Below, in pieces: positions 36,426 to 45,519 of a DNA stretch of 64,000 nt. Each line of letters opens with the position of its first letter. Within the stretch, counting starts at the first letter, position 1. The stretch is from Candidatus Obscuribacterales bacterium (GTDB taxonomy: Bacteria > Cyanobacteriota > Vampirovibrionia > Obscuribacterales > Obscuribacteraceae). The position numbers and the translations under genes were made by a program. Location of the stretch: the NCBI GenBank assembly GCA_021732085.1, contig JAKFVQ010000022.1:1-64000 (forward strand), read 5' to 3'. The notes beneath the pieces were generated by a model. That model was not told the DNA's origin. It saw only the letters and a program-made list of their open reading frames with translations, and made no database searches.

Positions 36426-36535
36426 TTAGAAGAAATTGTAGCACGACACGGAAAACATGCGGAAGCTGAAAAGCCTTATTTGACGAGGCTTAACAAACGT
36501 GAGAAAAATTAAGAAAAACTCAGAAAACCGAAAAT

Positions 36536-36630
36536 ACTAAACTTAGGATCTAGTCCGCAAGGGTGTGGGTTCAAGTCCCTCCTCGCCCAAATAATCAACG
36601 AATCCGGCGAAAGCTGGATTTTTCTTTTTT
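36536..36630 (+). other. Attachment site in a tRNA 3' end with terminator
   Basis: GGGTTCAAGTCCC at 36567-36579 is a T arm and the A at 36589 a discriminator base after CTCGCCC. Upstream, 36536-36554 forms an anticodon-like stem-loop with loop CTTAGGA (anticodon TAG, Leu) and one mispair, then a Leu-like variable arm GTCCGCAAGGGTG. No D arm or 5' acceptor strand exists, so this is a 3' fragment, not a working tRNA. A hairpin AATCCGGC-GAAA-GCTGGATT followed by TTTCTTTTTT (36601-36630) is a terminator. Positions 36567-36621 recur almost exactly at 38535-38589. From 36631 to 36951 I see no gene with a start codon. Confidence 0.75.
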
Positions 36631-36951
36631 CGCTGGAAACGTGTGTAACGATCAGACCGGCTCCCCATGCGGGGATGAAACTTTCTTAGGGAACTAGAGA
36701 CGCTGGAATATCAAGAAGTTCATCAGACACGCTTCGAGACGAGAATTCTCGACGCGCCCTGACTGCGGTTGCATTCATCAGGGTGGCAAGCTATGTTTGC
36801 TAAAAGGACCATTCGGTTCTTATGCGACGCCGAATGCTATGTTGGTGGGAAAAGAGCATATTGGTGCCAGTGGCACACCCATTCTTCAAGCAGACAACGA
36901 AAGGTGAAAGGATAATTTGTCTAGTCATCACATGCTCTTCTTTTGGTTCCG

Positions 36952-37413
36952 TCAGTTCGTCAACTTCTTTCCCGTGACGCTAAACGTGACACTGTCAATG
37001 ACACCAAGAACGGCCGGCAGAAGAACAATGAATCCAGAAAATACAACACCTATTTTGATTAAAGTCGGGCCCAAGGCGGCGTCGTAACTTCCCCTTGTCT
37101 TGAAAGCTGCAATCTCCAGTATCGGCCCGAAGGAATAGCATATGTTCCACACAATCGGGCCAAAAATAGCACCAGCGACGAAGGACATGGCAGGTAAAAT
37201 ATCCTCGGATGTTGATTGCGAGGGAATGAGCCCAGGGGTTATCCGACTGCACACGTAAACAATAGCTGAAATCACCGCTAATACGATTACGAAAGCGTTG
37301 TAAGCTAGGCGGCGTTTTTCCCACCAAAACCAAATCTCACTTACTGAAGGCTCCTTCTGAAGAGGTTCCCATAACCAAAAAGTCTTCTTAGGAGGAATTG
37401 ACTGCGCTGTCAT
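36952..37413 (-). CDS. Membrane protein of unknown function
   Basis: 153 residues, ATG 37413 with AGAGGAAT upstream. About three hydrophobic helices (NAFVIVLAVISAIVYVCS; MSFVAGAIFGPIVWNICYSF; IKIGVVFSGFIVLLPAVLGVI) after a Trp-rich cytosolic start. No family recognised. It lies between the two att copies with engB, separated from engB by 170 bp. Confidence 0.55.
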   Translation of the reverse strand: MTAQSIPPKKTFWLWEPLQKEPSVSEIWFWWEKRRLAYNAFVIVLAVISAIVYVCSRITPGLIPSQSTSEDILPAMSFVAGAIFGPIVWNICYSFGPILEIAAFKTRGSYDAALGPTLIKIGVVFSGFIVLLPAVLGVIDSVTFSVTGKKLTN

Positions 37414-37584
37414 TTCGATGGTAATTCCTCTGTCCAGCGGAAAACTTGAATTAGACTTCTTTGGAGGCCAGTTGAACCAAGCGGACGATCAGAAACGCTC
37501 TTCAAATGTCCCCGGCGCATTCGACTGCAAAAATGCGGTCACTAATGATTGAATTAAAACCAAAATTCAACAGACTTGAAATTG

Positions 37585-38214
37585 CTAAACAAAAATTTTA
37601 AGGTCAGGCTGTAGCCACAGTCCCAGTTGCTGGGCGAGTTGGTCGACACCTTCGCCACTTACTGAAGAAAAGATCTGGATGCTTACTAAATTTTCTAAGC
37701 CGGAGTTTTTAAGCTCTCTCTGATAGTTCAGTAGAGTATTTTGGGCTGCACCGCGTGAGAGTTTGTCGCTCTTGTTAAGCAACACGTGCAGAGGCATCTC
37801 CGATTGCACCGCCCAGTTGATCATCATTTCGTCGGATTCTTGCATGGGATGCCGAATATCTGTAATAAGAATAATTCCCCTCAGTGACTGTCTCTCGTTT
37901 AGGTATTGCGATAGATGCTCCTGCCATTTTTGTTGCACCGCCTTCGGAACCTTGGCATAACCGTAACCCGGCAAATCGACAAGGCGCAAATCGGCTGAGC
38001 TATGCAGCTGGAAGAAGTTGATCAGCTGCGTGCATCCAGGGGTTTTACTAGTGCGCACAAGTTTATTGTTGCGGGCAAGCGTATTAATTGCGCTGGACTT
38101 ACCCGCATTGGAGCGTCCGGCAAAAGCGATTTCAGCGCCCTTATCGGGAGGGCACTGCTTTAGGCTGGGTGCACTGATCAGAAACTCGGCGGATTTGAAG
38201 TTGATTTTGCTCAT
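37585..38214 (-). CDS. engB: Ribosome biogenesis GTPase EngB (YihA/YsxC)
   Basis: 209 residues, full length. All G motifs are present: GRSNAGKSS (G1), TPGCTQ (G2), DLPGYGYA (G3), NKSDK (G4) and SSVSGEGV (G5), with the EngB-specific YGYAKV after G3. It acts in assembly of the large ribosomal subunit and is usually essential. Its location between two copies of the att sequence is odd for a housekeeping gene (see findings). Confidence 0.95.
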   Translation of the reverse strand: MSKINFKSAEFLISAPSLKQCPPDKGAEIAFAGRSNAGKSSAINTLARNNKLVRTSKTPGCTQLINFFQLHSSADLRLVDLPGYGYAKVPKAVQQKWQEHLSQYLNERQSLRGIILITDIRHPMQESDEMMINWAVQSEMPLHVLLNKSDKLSRGAAQNTLLNYQRELKNSGLENLVSIQIFSSVSGEGVDQLAQQLGLWLQPDLKIFV

Positions 38215-38534
38215 TCCTCTCGCTACCCTTAAGCCTCCGGCTGCGGATTCATCTTACCACCAAATTGATCAAGGCACATTTATGGTGATGTTTCCTTCTG
38301 GATGAGGGGAGAAATACGACAAACTCGAAAGCGAGTTTCAGTTTCTTTCAGCCACAATTAATAGCATCTTCAATGTCTTGTTGATTGAAACAAAGAATTG
38401 ACTGAGCAGAAAGAGCTTGGCTCAAATTCAGAGATTCTGAATTCAAACGGACATAATCAGAAAGCGAGCAATCCAAATCGAGATGCAGAATGACATAGTT
38501 ACGAGAAAATTCTAGGAGCCGTATACTTAGCAGC

Positions 38535-38589
38535 GGGTTCAAGTCCCTCCTCGCCTAAATAATCAACGAATCCGGCGAAAGCTGGATTT
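38535..38589 (+). other. Second copy of the attachment sequence
   Basis: This 55-bp stretch differs from 36567-36621 at one base (T for C at 38556): tRNA T arm, acceptor 3' strand, a 12-base spacer and the GAAA-loop terminator. Left of it (38521-38534) the sequence differs and does not complete a tRNA; the T-stem partner GCGGG does not pair with CCCTC. It therefore looks like another element-chromosome junction. From 38590 to 39131 I see no gene; the SulP promoter should lie near its end. Confidence 0.75.
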
Positions 38590-39131
38590 CTTTTTGTTCG
38601 AGATTGGAAGTCGCACTAATTGCCTTGCACAGCCGTGGCGATCGATTGGCAAAAACCGCACTCTGTAGTGTTTCAACATGGACCAAGCAGGCTTCGACAT
38701 CCATTGCAAGAACTAGGCGCCCACGATACCAAATTCGATGGATATGCAATCTCCACAAAAAATGCATGGCATCGCTGACAAAGCAAGTAGTGTTTGTGAT
38801 CGCAGTGTGATCACTTTCAGGCGTGCGCGAGCATGTTTCGACACAATGAGATCACATTTCGATAATATAATTTTGGAATCTGGTCATTAACCATTACTTT
38901 TCGAACCCGTCACTAACCAAATCGATACTCGTATTTCTCCTAATCACAATTACGATTCTGACGGAATCTTGATGCTCACTTTCTCACGATCAGTATATAG
39001 TCCTAGTGAGATATACCAATGGGTTTTGAGAAGTGTCCTCCAGTATATTGCGCAATAACTCACAGCTTTTCCGAGCCCGCGCTTTGGTCGACTGTCCGGA
39101 TACCGGTATCACCGCGGGAAAACAAAGTCCT

Positions 39132-40754
39132 ATGATTCTCCCTCACTTGCCAGTTCCACCAACCGATCGGTTACAAGGACTAGTAAGCAACTGGAAAACT
39201 GATATCGTTTCCGGTTTCGTCGTTTTCTTAATCGCTTTGCCACTATGTCTTGGAATCGCACTGGCCTCAGGAGTTCCGCCAATGGCGGGAATCATATCAG
39301 CCGTAGTTGGAGGAATTGTAGTTTCTCAAATTAATGGGTCCTTCGTTACAGTTAACGGGCCAGCTGCTGGGTTGATTGTTGTTATCCTGGCATCAGTTGA
39401 TCGCCTCGGCGGCGGGGAGATTGGTTATCAGGCAACACTGGCTGCCACTGTGATTTCTGGTTTGCTACTGTTTGTGATGGGCGTATTCAAAGTTGGAGAA
39501 CTCGGAGACTGTTTTCCTTCTACGGTAGTGCATGGAATGCTGGCCGCCATCGGAATCATCATCACGGCAAAGCAATTACCCTTTGTCCTTGGTGTTAATG
39601 TGTCAGCGAAAGAGCCATTAGAGCTGATTGCGCATATTCCCGACATGTTGAGAAACATCAACCCGGAAATTGCCTGCATTGGCTTGGTCAGCCTCGGAAT
39701 ATTAATTGCGCATGGAATGATTGCCAATAAAATCATACGCAGAATTCCAGCACCTGTAATTGTCGTCGTTGTTGCAATTTTGATGGGCAATTATCTTGAC
39801 CTGGCTCACGCACATAATGACATTATTGGCGGACATCCAGTCTTCATTAGCCCGAAATTTTTGGTATCAGTTCCGGCAGATGTATTTCAAGCAATAACAT
39901 TTCCAAACTTTTCCCAGGTATTTACTTATGGATTTTTTCTTTCTGTTATTTCGATTACGCTTGTTCAGGCTATTGAAAGCCTGCTAAGTGCGAGCGCCGT
40001 CGATAAGCTTGATCCTTACCACAGGCATTCAAATCTGAGCAGAGATATGTCGGCGGTGGGACTGGGGAGTGCATTGTCCGGCTTGATTGGCGGATTGCCT
40101 CTGATTGCCGAGATAGTCCGTAGCACCGCTAATATTAGCAGTGGTGCCAAAACCCGGTGGTCCAATTTTTTTCATGGTGTCTTTATGCTGGCTGCAGTTA
40201 TTTTTTGCGTGAGCTATATCAATCAAATCCCGCTGGCTGCTCTTGCTGCCCTCCTTGTATTCACAGGCTGCCGACTGGCCTCTCCAAAAGTTTTTATAGA
40301 AGCACATGAAATCGGCAAGGAGCAATTATTCATTTTTGTAGTAACGATAGTCGCCACTCTTACTACAGATCTCTTAATCGGTGTCGGTATTGGTATTGCT
40401 GCAAAAGTGATTATTCACTTGTGGCATGGTGTATCCCCGAACTCTTTATTTACTGCCAAAGTTATTTCAAGTGAAAAGTCAGGCACTATAGTTGTTTCTG
40501 TTTTGGGCTGTGCCTTATTCTCCAATTTTGTATCGTTGAAGCATCAACTCTTGCAAATTGAACCTGGTAAGCAGGTGCTACTTGACTTAAGCAAGACACG
40601 TCTAATCGACCACACTGTCATGGAACGATTGTATGAATTCTGCGAAGAGTACAGCGCATCTTCTCGAGGCGGAGGATGCCAGATAATCGGATTAGATTTG
40701 CATAGAGCCGCATCATCGCATCCTTTTGCGGCTCGCAAATTAGTAATACCATAA
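39132..40754 (+). CDS. SulP-family anion transporter with STAS domain
   Basis: 540 residues from ATG 39132; the frame is open back to GTG 39033, but those 33 residues are not like SulP N termini. SulP hallmarks include FVVFLIALPLCLGIALASGVPPMAGI, the Pro-rich helix start with GSFVTVNGPAAGLIVVI, and later LPLIAEIVRSTANISSGAKT. About 12 membrane helices, then a C-terminal STAS domain (GKQVLLDLSKTRLIDHTVME). Substrates in the family include sulfate and bicarbonate; this subgroup (BicA/SulP-like in bacteria) often takes up bicarbonate or sulfate with Na+ or H+. A universal stress gene follows after 4 bases. Confidence 0.9.
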   Translation: MILPHLPVPPTDRLQGLVSNWKTDIVSGFVVFLIALPLCLGIALASGVPPMAGIISAVVGGIVVSQINGSFVTVNGPAAGLIVVILASVDRLGGGEIGYQATLAATVISGLLLFVMGVFKVGELGDCFPSTVVHGMLAAIGIIITAKQLPFVLGVNVSAKEPLELIAHIPDMLRNINPEIACIGLVSLGILIAHGMIANKIIRRIPAPVIVVVVAILMGNYLDLAHAHNDIIGGHPVFISPKFLVSVPADVFQAITFPNFSQVFTYGFFLSVISITLVQAIESLLSASAVDKLDPYHRHSNLSRDMSAVGLGSALSGLIGGLPLIAEIVRSTANISSGAKTRWSNFFHGVFMLAAVIFCVSYINQIPLAALAALLVFTGCRLASPKVFIEAHEIGKEQLFIFVVTIVATLTTDLLIGVGIGIAAKVIIHLWHGVSPNSLFTAKVISSEKSGTIVVSVLGCALFSNFVSLKHQLLQIEPGKQVLLDLSKTRLIDHTVMERLYEFCEEYSASSRGGGCQIIGLDLHRAASSHPFAARKLVIP

Positions 40755-40758
40755 CCGC

Positions 40759-41670
40759 ATGAACATACTGCTTGCTGTTGATAATTCTGAACACTCGAGG
40801 GTTGCCCTTGCAGTGCTGTTGAGTCGACTTTGGCCAAGTGGCAGCAGTTTTAGGATCATATGTGCAGTGGAGCGCCGAGATCCTGTTTTTGCAGTATTGA
40901 GTCCCGGTGAAGCTGCATCATTTCATAACAAAGCATTGGAGGCATCTCGCAAGTTCACGGCTGAGGTGGCGGCAAGATTACAAGAAGCATTTCCTGATTG
41001 CGACGCTATCGGCGATTCTGTGTTTGGAGGAAGCAAGGAAATATTACTTGAGCAAATCGACAGATGGCCTGCAGACCTTGTTGTGTTGGGTTCGCACGGA
41101 CGACATGGCTTGCCTCGCATGTTTCTTGGCAGTGTCTCTCAAACTGTGCTCTTGTATGGTCGCTGCTCAACACATATTGCCCGCTATCAGCATGCACATG
41201 AAGGTGTACCCGAATTTGACAAGAATATTCTGATACCGGTTGATGACACCACGCATTCTCGTGATGCGCTGGAATGGGTATTGCAAATGCCCTGGCATAA
41301 AGAAACAAAGTTCACATTGCTTTCAGTACTGACACCGGTTGTAGAAAAATACTCTGATGGAATTGATGCACTTTACAGGCGGAAATTTTCTGGCTCCAGG
41401 CTTGAAGCTCGTCAAGCCGCGCAAGAGTTTTTGGAAGAATGTGCTTCCAGGCTCAAGGCTAAAGTCGGTGGCGACAATGTTGCAATCGAAATGAGAGAAG
41501 GCGATCCTGCGGAGGTGATTTTGCTTCTGGCAAAAGCATGGCCCTCTGGGCTGATCGTCTTGGGCTCAAGATTACACGGACATGTGTCTCGCTTTTTCAT
41601 GGGTAGCGTATCACAGGAAGTTGTGCTTCAGGCGCCATGCCCTGTAGAGGTCGTCAAAAGCCGCCTCTAA
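40759..41670 (+). CDS. Tandem universal stress protein (two UspA domains)
   Basis: 303 residues with two UspA domains: residues 1-145 (starting ILLAVDNSEHS, ending with GSHGRHGLPRMFLGSVS) and 150-303 (ILIPVDDTTHS, GSRLHGHVSRFFMGSVS). Each has the G-x2-G-x9-G-S ATP-binding pattern in variant form. Cytosolic. It lies 4 bases after the SulP gene, so the two are probably one operon; SulP-Usp pairs occur in many bacteria, where the Usp may regulate transport. The 41671-41720 stretch after it contains a 12-base palindrome GTGGCTAGCCAC without a T run. Confidence 0.9.
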   Translation: MNILLAVDNSEHSRVALAVLLSRLWPSGSSFRIICAVERRDPVFAVLSPGEAASFHNKALEASRKFTAEVAARLQEAFPDCDAIGDSVFGGSKEILLEQIDRWPADLVVLGSHGRHGLPRMFLGSVSQTVLLYGRCSTHIARYQHAHEGVPEFDKNILIPVDDTTHSRDALEWVLQMPWHKETKFTLLSVLTPVVEKYSDGIDALYRRKFSGSRLEARQAAQEFLEECASRLKAKVGGDNVAIEMREGDPAEVILLLAKAWPSGLIVLGSRLHGHVSRFFMGSVSQEVVLQAPCPVEVVKSRL

Positions 41671-41720
41671 TAAGTGATTGAGCGATTCAAATTTCGTGGC
41701 TAGCCACCTAGGGAGGCTAA

Positions 41721-41852
41721 TCATACTGTTGGAGCAGGCTCGCTATCTTCTTCCAATAGCTCAGAATGGTCCAAGAAAACTAGTTCGGATTCCTTGGCAG
41801 TCCATTCAATAGAAATAGTAGAAAAGCTGACGTTGCCTTCGTGCATGGTCAT
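41721..41852 (-). CDS. Possible small acidic protein or 3' gene remnant
   Basis: The minus strand encodes 43 residues from ATG 41852 (MTMHEGNVSFSTISIEW..., ending LEEDSEPAPTV), with a good protein-like and acidic composition. The same frame stays open upstream to 41945 without a start codon (YERHKVQETTPPIICNIRF), also protein-like. It may be a shortened or frameshifted gene, or a short gene starting at ATG 41852. The rest of 41671-42026 holds no other gene I would defend. Confidence 0.3.
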   Translation of the reverse strand: MTMHEGNVSFSTISIEWTAKESELVFLDHSELLEEDSEPAPTV

Positions 41853-42026
41853 TCTGTTAAAACGAATATTGCAAATGATAGGTGGAGTTGTTTCTTGAAC
41901 TTTGTGTCGCTCATATGAGACAATACGTGCCGGTAATCTTCGAGGTTACGTGCCGTACGCGCAAATTGAGCTGCCAATGTGTTGCTGGCTGCCACGTACA
42001 TTGAAAAACAAACACCGGTATCCCTC

Positions 42027-43424
42027 ATGCCACACTTCTCGTTCGTCCAGGTCCGAGTTCTCCTTTTGACAATCGTCGTATCGCTCATAGTTCCACCTGT
42101 AGTGCCAGCGGCTGAAGATGAGTCTCAATCACTGGCCTCATCGGTTCAAAACAACTACAGCGCTCGCTACACAGAGATCACCAAGAAGATTCTCCTGACC
42201 AGCATCGAACTGGAGCGATTCAGCTTAAATTATCGCTTGCAAAACTGCCGCCGCTCGACTTTGCGAAAACTTGTATTTTGGGGAGCGCAGGAAGCTGGTG
42301 CGGCGTCAGGTATGGCTTTTGAGATAACTGCGGTGCAACAGTTTGGCCAGGGACGTCAAAAACTGTTGCGGTTGAATAAGAATTCCTTGCAGCATGGCTT
42401 GAGAGCCGCTGAGGTTGGTTCAATTGTTGCTGCATCCGGTTCTGGATTTGAGTTGGTGGCGAATGTGGTGAAGGGGGCAATCAGCAGGAACAAAGGATTT
42501 GATTTTCACTCGGCCAACCGTTTCGTTTTCTCAAAGTTAAAGGATATAGACGAGCTAATCGCCCGACGAGATGCTCTGGTTAACGCTCACCCGGATCATC
42601 CGGCTCATGATCGAGCTGTCATCGAAGGAAAGCTTTTGCATGCCATGCGTGGGGCGTTTGTGGATGAATACGCACATTTTAGCTCGAACAGTCGTAGCAG
42701 TGCTGCTGTTGAGAACTTATTCTATGCGCTGAATATGAGTTACAACATTCTGGGTGCTGTTGGCGCTGGATTAGGCTACAAGTCCGTAAATCAACCAAAA
42801 CTGAACGGGCCGTCCAACATCGTTTTTACTGTAAGCGGTGCTATAGCAGCCGTGACTCCGTTATTGTGTTCCGCTCAATTATGCATTCATGGAAAGCTAC
42901 TTCTTCGCTCTCAAAAAGAACGGTGGGGCGGAACCGAGAGTGACATCCAGGAAATGGCTAAGCAGGCGGATCTTTTGAGTTCGTCAAGCAGTGAGCAAGG
43001 TAGTCTGATTCCATCTCTGCCAGCAACTACAAGATTTGCCTTGTACGGTGAGTCGAGCAAGCGGTTTGCAAAACAATTAGAAGGAGAAATTACGACAATG
43101 CAGCGCTTAAGAAAGGTGGCGTTGCAAAATTCAGTGTTGGGTCCACCTATTGGCGGTCTTTTAATGACGCAAGGTATCCTCGGTAGCAGAGGCTACTACA
43201 AGTACTTTCCGGCACGCCCGAAGACGCAGCTGGATCTCTCTTACAAAGGTGCAGTGTGTGGAACAGTGGGGACCACAATGGCGGTCGCCGGCAATGCTGC
43301 CTGGCTGCTGGCAAGCCTTAGTTATGAGCACAATTTGAGAAGACACAAGAAACTTCCTGAGCAATTGATAAAAGAGCGATTAGTACATCTCGATGAGGTC
43401 GAGCATATTGTCTCAGCTCTGTGA
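42027..43424 (+). CDS. Secreted or membrane-associated protein of unknown function
   Basis: 465 residues from ATG 42027, chosen because it begins with a signal peptide (VLLLTIVVSLIVPPVVPA then AEDES); the frame opens further upstream at 41979. The rest is helical with several hydrophobic segments of 18-22 residues (for example about 225-245 and 365-430, the latter with GAVCGTVGTTMAVAGNAAWLLASL). A charged C terminus follows. I recognise no family. It precedes, in the same direction, the subtilisin-like gene. Confidence 0.6.
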   Translation: MPHFSFVQVRVLLLTIVVSLIVPPVVPAAEDESQSLASSVQNNYSARYTEITKKILLTSIELERFSLNYRLQNCRRSTLRKLVFWGAQEAGAASGMAFEITAVQQFGQGRQKLLRLNKNSLQHGLRAAEVGSIVAASGSGFELVANVVKGAISRNKGFDFHSANRFVFSKLKDIDELIARRDALVNAHPDHPAHDRAVIEGKLLHAMRGAFVDEYAHFSSNSRSSAAVENLFYALNMSYNILGAVGAGLGYKSVNQPKLNGPSNIVFTVSGAIAAVTPLLCSAQLCIHGKLLLRSQKERWGGTESDIQEMAKQADLLSSSSSEQGSLIPSLPATTRFALYGESSKRFAKQLEGEITTMQRLRKVALQNSVLGPPIGGLLMTQGILGSRGYYKYFPARPKTQLDLSYKGAVCGTVGTTMAVAGNAAWLLASLSYEHNLRRHKKLPEQLIKERLVHLDEVEHIVSAL

Positions 43425-43629
43425 TTAATCCGGGGCGTATGGGCCTGTTTGGCTGCCGTCAAATTATCCGGAAGACATAGCATTGGTGATTCTGAAGCAG
43501 TCCACAAGCTCGTATCCGCCGGCTATAGTGGCTGAATTCGTAAAAAGGTCGGTCATTCTTCCTGGTTGGGACGAAAACCTGCGCATTCTGGGTATAGAGT
43601 CTATTGGAGAGTACGTTTGCGGCGATTCA

Positions 43630-45411
43630 ATGGCTAATGAATGCGGGGAAAACGAAGTCAGCACTGAAAAGGCAAAGACTGCCGCTGAAGGTGCAAATGA
43701 TTTGAGCGACGATGACCGTTCGCTCTTTCTTAAGGTGCTCGATGAAAGACATCGTGCGCCGGATAATCTTGCCAGTCGACTTCAAGAAAATAAAGTTTGC
43801 CATGACGAGAAACACTTGTTGGGAAGAGCCAAACTAGATGGTGTTACTTCGCAAGGGCTATCGTTGCTTGACCAGGTACTGGTGCCAGGCAAAGATAACA
43901 AGCCGGCAGACAAACCAAAATTTATTGTCATGGACAAGACAGATTCTCACGCCGATGCCGTTGCTGGTGTCATCAAGGCCAAATCCCCTGGCTTGAGCGA
44001 TCAAGATATTCAGTTCATCAGCCCTGATATGGCCATGCGCCTCAAGAATTTTGTAGCTACCCCTTACACAATGGTCAATCTTTCGGAAAAAGATCGAAGG
44101 GAGATTGTTGTCGCGGACAGTTATGGAGAACGCATAAGCAATGACCTCAAGAAACTACTGCCGGAGGTGAAGAATAATCCTGACGTCGTGATCAATATCT
44201 CTATGGGCCTATTCGATGTCGGATTGAAAGTCCCTGGGGAGAACGAAAATCAGGGGCGGGTAACAAACATTTCAAGCAACGAATTAGACATGAAAGGCAT
44301 AAAGTCGATTGACCAGATTGACAAAACCTTCGTGAATGATCTCGCTTCTCACATTAATGCGAGAAGCGATTCTGATCTAAGAGCAAGATACACCTCTGAG
44401 ATCGTTGATCGATTAAAAGACCTTGCCGATGCCGGCGCGCAGATTCGGCTGGCTTGGGGCAATCATGATGTGGTTGCCGTGAACAAGTTACTCGCACAAG
44501 TTCATCCCAACATAAAGGCGGTGGGTGCGCTGGATGCGAAAGGTCGCGTCGCTGCGTACAATGAGAGAACGGCGCATTTGACTGGTGAGCAGCAAGCAGG
44601 CACGATTCTTTTCATGCCAGCTGAACAAATGAATAAAATCGACAAGAAATTTATTTCCCAAAATGTCACTCTTGTTGAGAAACCGAGCAACCTAAAGAAT
44701 GACTTTAGTGGCGAAGATCTGAGCAGTCGTTGGATGAAGTCGAGCGACTTCAGGCAATTGAAAAATATGCAGCCTCTTGCAAAAGAGATATACGACGTGG
44801 AAAGGATTTTACTTAGCACTCAGGCTGGCTACCATGCAGCCGTTGAGCCTAAAACACATTCTGAACTTTACGACAAACTAAGCAAGATAAACCCAGCAGA
44901 GACTGAGAAGCTAATTGGAAAACGGGTAGAGTTTGTTGACAGAATGCAAGAAATTGGAAGAGTAGATACTACGCAATTATCGGATAAAGAGCTGGAAGCA
45001 CATTTGTCAAAGCATAATCCTCTTTTCGATAAGGTTCATGCGATTTTGTATTCCGGGATGGCTGCTGACTTAAATAAACTTGGGTATCCTCAGAAGGATA
45101 AGCAGACTCCTGTGGATGTACTGCAATCATTTTATCAGGGCTTTGAAAAGATCGCAGGCGCTGGAGTTCTGAACAAAAGAGAGCTGCGAGAAATCTATGG
45201 CGCTGACGGCGCGGCTTTTCTTGATCAGCAGAAGCAGGGCGCCTATCTTTTCAGGTTGACGGGTCCAGATGTGCTTAAGACACCACCAGATGGCTACGTG
45301 ACAGTGCGAGACAAGAACGGCGGGAAAGTCTTGGCTCAGGAATGGGTTGGCACTTCCTTTGCCTCACCAATAGCTGCAGCACGTGCGCGACGGCAAGACG
45401 GTAGGACGTAG
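43630..45411 (+). CDS. Subtilisin (S8)-like protein with compact catalytic region
   Basis: 593 residues from ATG 43630, chosen because it starts MANECGENE much like the giant protein at 50005; an in-frame GTG at 43483 is possible. KFIVMDKTDSHADAVAGVIKA resembles the S8 Asp region fused to the His region (HxxxVAG), NISMG and AWGNHD resemble the oxyanion Asn region, and VGTSFASPIAAA near the end is the serine motif. The Asp-His spacing is very short and the usual DTG and GHGTHVAG are altered, so activity is uncertain. There is no signal peptide. It may be a processed intracellular peptidase or a polymorphic-type effector. Confidence 0.65.
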   Translation: MANECGENEVSTEKAKTAAEGANDLSDDDRSLFLKVLDERHRAPDNLASRLQENKVCHDEKHLLGRAKLDGVTSQGLSLLDQVLVPGKDNKPADKPKFIVMDKTDSHADAVAGVIKAKSPGLSDQDIQFISPDMAMRLKNFVATPYTMVNLSEKDRREIVVADSYGERISNDLKKLLPEVKNNPDVVINISMGLFDVGLKVPGENENQGRVTNISSNELDMKGIKSIDQIDKTFVNDLASHINARSDSDLRARYTSEIVDRLKDLADAGAQIRLAWGNHDVVAVNKLLAQVHPNIKAVGALDAKGRVAAYNERTAHLTGEQQAGTILFMPAEQMNKIDKKFISQNVTLVEKPSNLKNDFSGEDLSSRWMKSSDFRQLKNMQPLAKEIYDVERILLSTQAGYHAAVEPKTHSELYDKLSKINPAETEKLIGKRVEFVDRMQEIGRVDTTQLSDKELEAHLSKHNPLFDKVHAILYSGMAADLNKLGYPQKDKQTPVDVLQSFYQGFEKIAGAGVLNKRELREIYGADGAAFLDQQKQGAYLFRLTGPDVLKTPPDGYVTVRDKNGGKVLAQEWVGTSFASPIAAARARRQDGRT

Positions 45412-45519
45412 GAGTGAATGAAGGATCCCGAAAGTCCGCAATATAATTCAACCATTCCTTATGAACGTGTTACCTCTTTTTCTTGCTCCTATTTGTATTC
45501 AAGAAATTCGTGTAACCAA

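Noticed and set aside
36536-36589. Functional tRNA-Leu(TAG) gene
   Set aside because: No D arm or 5' acceptor strand, mispaired anticodon and T stems; only a 3' fragment at an att site.
36640-36690. CRISPR-repeat-like stretch with CTCCCCATGCGGGGATGAAAC
   Set aside because: It resembles a CRISPR repeat end but occurs once; no spacing, second copy or cas genes.
36700-36910. Protein-like plus-strand frame with GGKLCLLKGPFGSYATPN
   Set aside because: No start codon in frame, no ribosome site, flanked by stop codons; could be a gene scrap but not defensible as a feature.
38348-38542. Minus-strand 64-codon ORF ending upstream in the second att copy
   Set aside because: Starts from TTG inside the att repeat with no ribosome site; probably chance or a fragment.
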